Position numbers and translations under genes: made by a program. A stretch of DNA of 6,418 nucleotides, from positions 1-6,418 of the forward strand of contig CAZQNW010000051.1 in the NCBI GenBank assembly GCA_964595035.1, given 5' to 3'. The stretch comes from JAKASV01 sp964595035. Its GTDB lineage: Bacteria > Babelota > Babeliae > Babelales > Vermiphilaceae. The notes below the pieces were generated by a model, which saw nothing but the letters and a program-made list of their open reading frames with translations, was not told the DNA's origin and did not search any database. Of this stretch, positions 5,751 to 6,418 are shown one piece after another (position 1 is the stretch's first letter; each line of letters starts with the position of its first letter).

Positions 5751-6410
5751 ATGCTATCAATGATACGAAATAATCTTATTTTCAGTGAAGGTCGCATCAT
5801 ACTTATAGTCCTACTTGCAGGTGCTCTTTGTGGCTTGTTCTTGTTTAGACCGTTATTCTATGGAGCACTTGGTCTTTTATTATTTTGTTTTTATTTTTTC
5901 CGTAATCCGGAACGTGTACATGAAGAAGCTTTGCATGATTCATCGTTATTGCTGAGTCCTGCGGATGGTCGTGTTGTTGATATCCAATTTGACCCTGATT
6001 GTGGATTTGAAGGTTATGCATACAAAATTTCTATTTTCTTATCTGTTTTTAATGTGCATGTTAATCGTATGCCGTGTACAGGTGTTATAGAAGAGATTAA
6101 GTACAAAAAAGGGGTGTTTGTTCCTGCATATGTACCAAAAAGTTCAGAATTGAATGAGAGAAATGATATTATTATTAGACGGGATGATGGTTCAAGTTTA
6201 GTGGTGCGTCAAATTGCCGGTATTATTGCGCGGCGCATACGGTGCTGGGTACGACAAGGCAGTTTGATATCGGTAGGGTCTCGTTATGGGATGATTAAGT
6301 TCGGCTCTCGTGTCGATATATTTCTTCCGGCATGTGTTGACCTGTCAATTATTAAAGGACAACGTGTGTATGGAGGATTAACGGTTATTGGGAGGTGGCT
6401 ATGCACATAA
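5751..6410 (+). CDS. psd: phosphatidylserine decarboxylase proenzyme, short type
   Basis: This enzyme converts phosphatidylserine to phosphatidylethanolamine at the inner membrane. At 219 residues it matches the short class of the family rather than the E. coli type of about 320. Two hydrophobic segments (about 16-32 and 35-50) lead into F-F-R-N-P-E-R (49-55). Family motifs follow in order: SPADG (69-73), F-N-V-H-V-N-R (100-106), N-E-R-N (135-138), Q-I-A-G (154-157) with A-R-R-I-x-C-W (160-166), and F-G-S-R-V-D (184-189). Self-cleavage is expected between G185 and S186, giving a beta chain and a 34-residue alpha chain whose S186 becomes the pyruvoyl group. D72 and H103 are the likely partners in that reaction. 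The start at 5751 is preferred over the ATG at 5760 because of the ribosome-binding site spacing. The last ten bases overlap the start of the next gene, a sign of an operon. Confidence 0.97.
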   Translation: MLSMIRNNLIFSEGRIILIVLLAGALCGLFLFRPLFYGALGLLLFCFYFFRNPERVHEEALHDSSLLLSPADGRVVDIQFDPDCGFEGYAYKISIFLSVFNVHVNRMPCTGVIEEIKYKKGVFVPAYVPKSSELNERNDIIIRRDDGSSLVVRQIAGIIARRIRCWVRQGSLISVGSRYGMIKFGSRVDIFLPACVDLSIIKGQRVYGGLTVIGRWLCT

Positions 6411-6418
6411 GAATTCCT
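6401..6418 (+). CDS. start of a coupled downstream gene, possibly pssA
   Basis: An ATG at 6401 lies inside the end of psd in another frame, four bases after a strong GGAGGT (6391-6396). It opens the frame M-H-I-R-I-P to the window edge. The overlap of ten bases and the good ribosome binding site point to translational coupling. Phosphatidylserine synthase (pssA) often follows psd in bacteria and would supply its substrate, but six residues cannot confirm the product. Confidence 0.5.

Overview
The window is AT-rich bacterial DNA. Its genes mix core functions (an ABC-F ATPase, two arginine tRNAs, phosphatidylserine decarboxylase) with several exported proteins. The exported set comprises a chagasin-like protease inhibitor, an F-box/WD40 protein, a glutamine-rich coiled-coil protein and an unrecognised 283-residue protein. 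A bacterium that exports an F-box protein and a cysteine-protease inhibitor most likely lives in or on eukaryotic (protist) cells. Candidatus Dependentiae (TM6) or a similar intracellular lineage fits best. That placement is inferred from gene content; there is no rRNA or other phylogenetic marker here.

Layout. Positions 1-1340 (minus) hold the first 446 codons of an ABC-F ATPase that continues past the left edge. At 1428-1835 (minus), 87 bp upstream of it, lies a secreted chagasin/I42-type inhibitor. A 295-bp divergent intergenic region (1836-2130) follows. It carries a nested inverted repeat over the inhibitor's ribosome binding site, and a direct repeat plus dyad over the predicted promoter of the next gene. 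Positions 2131-3294 (plus) encode a signal-peptide/F-box/seven-blade WD40 protein. It converges with a minus-strand gene at 3431-4297 for an exported, membrane-anchored coiled-coil protein. Next come two tandem tRNA-Arg genes (UCG and CCU anticodons, both with encoded CCA) behind their own promoter. Positions 4807-5658 (plus) encode an exported protein of unknown family, and 5751-6410 (plus) encode phosphatidylserine decarboxylase. The last 18 bases appear to open a translationally coupled gene, by context probably pssA.

How it fits together. Psd and the gene that overlaps its end would make phosphatidylethanolamine from phosphatidylserine. The ABC-F protein and the tRNAs serve translation. 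The most distinctive part is 1428-3294: a putative host-protease inhibitor and a putative F-box adaptor, both exported and divergently transcribed from one structured control region. A second observation is that the two unrecognised exported proteins flanking the tRNAs (3431-4297 and 4807-5658) share an N-terminal plan. Each has a signal peptide, a short linker, a hydrophobic segment, and then an A-K-x-x-W-x5-L-R motif. This suggests a family-specific export or anchoring module joined to unrelated bodies.
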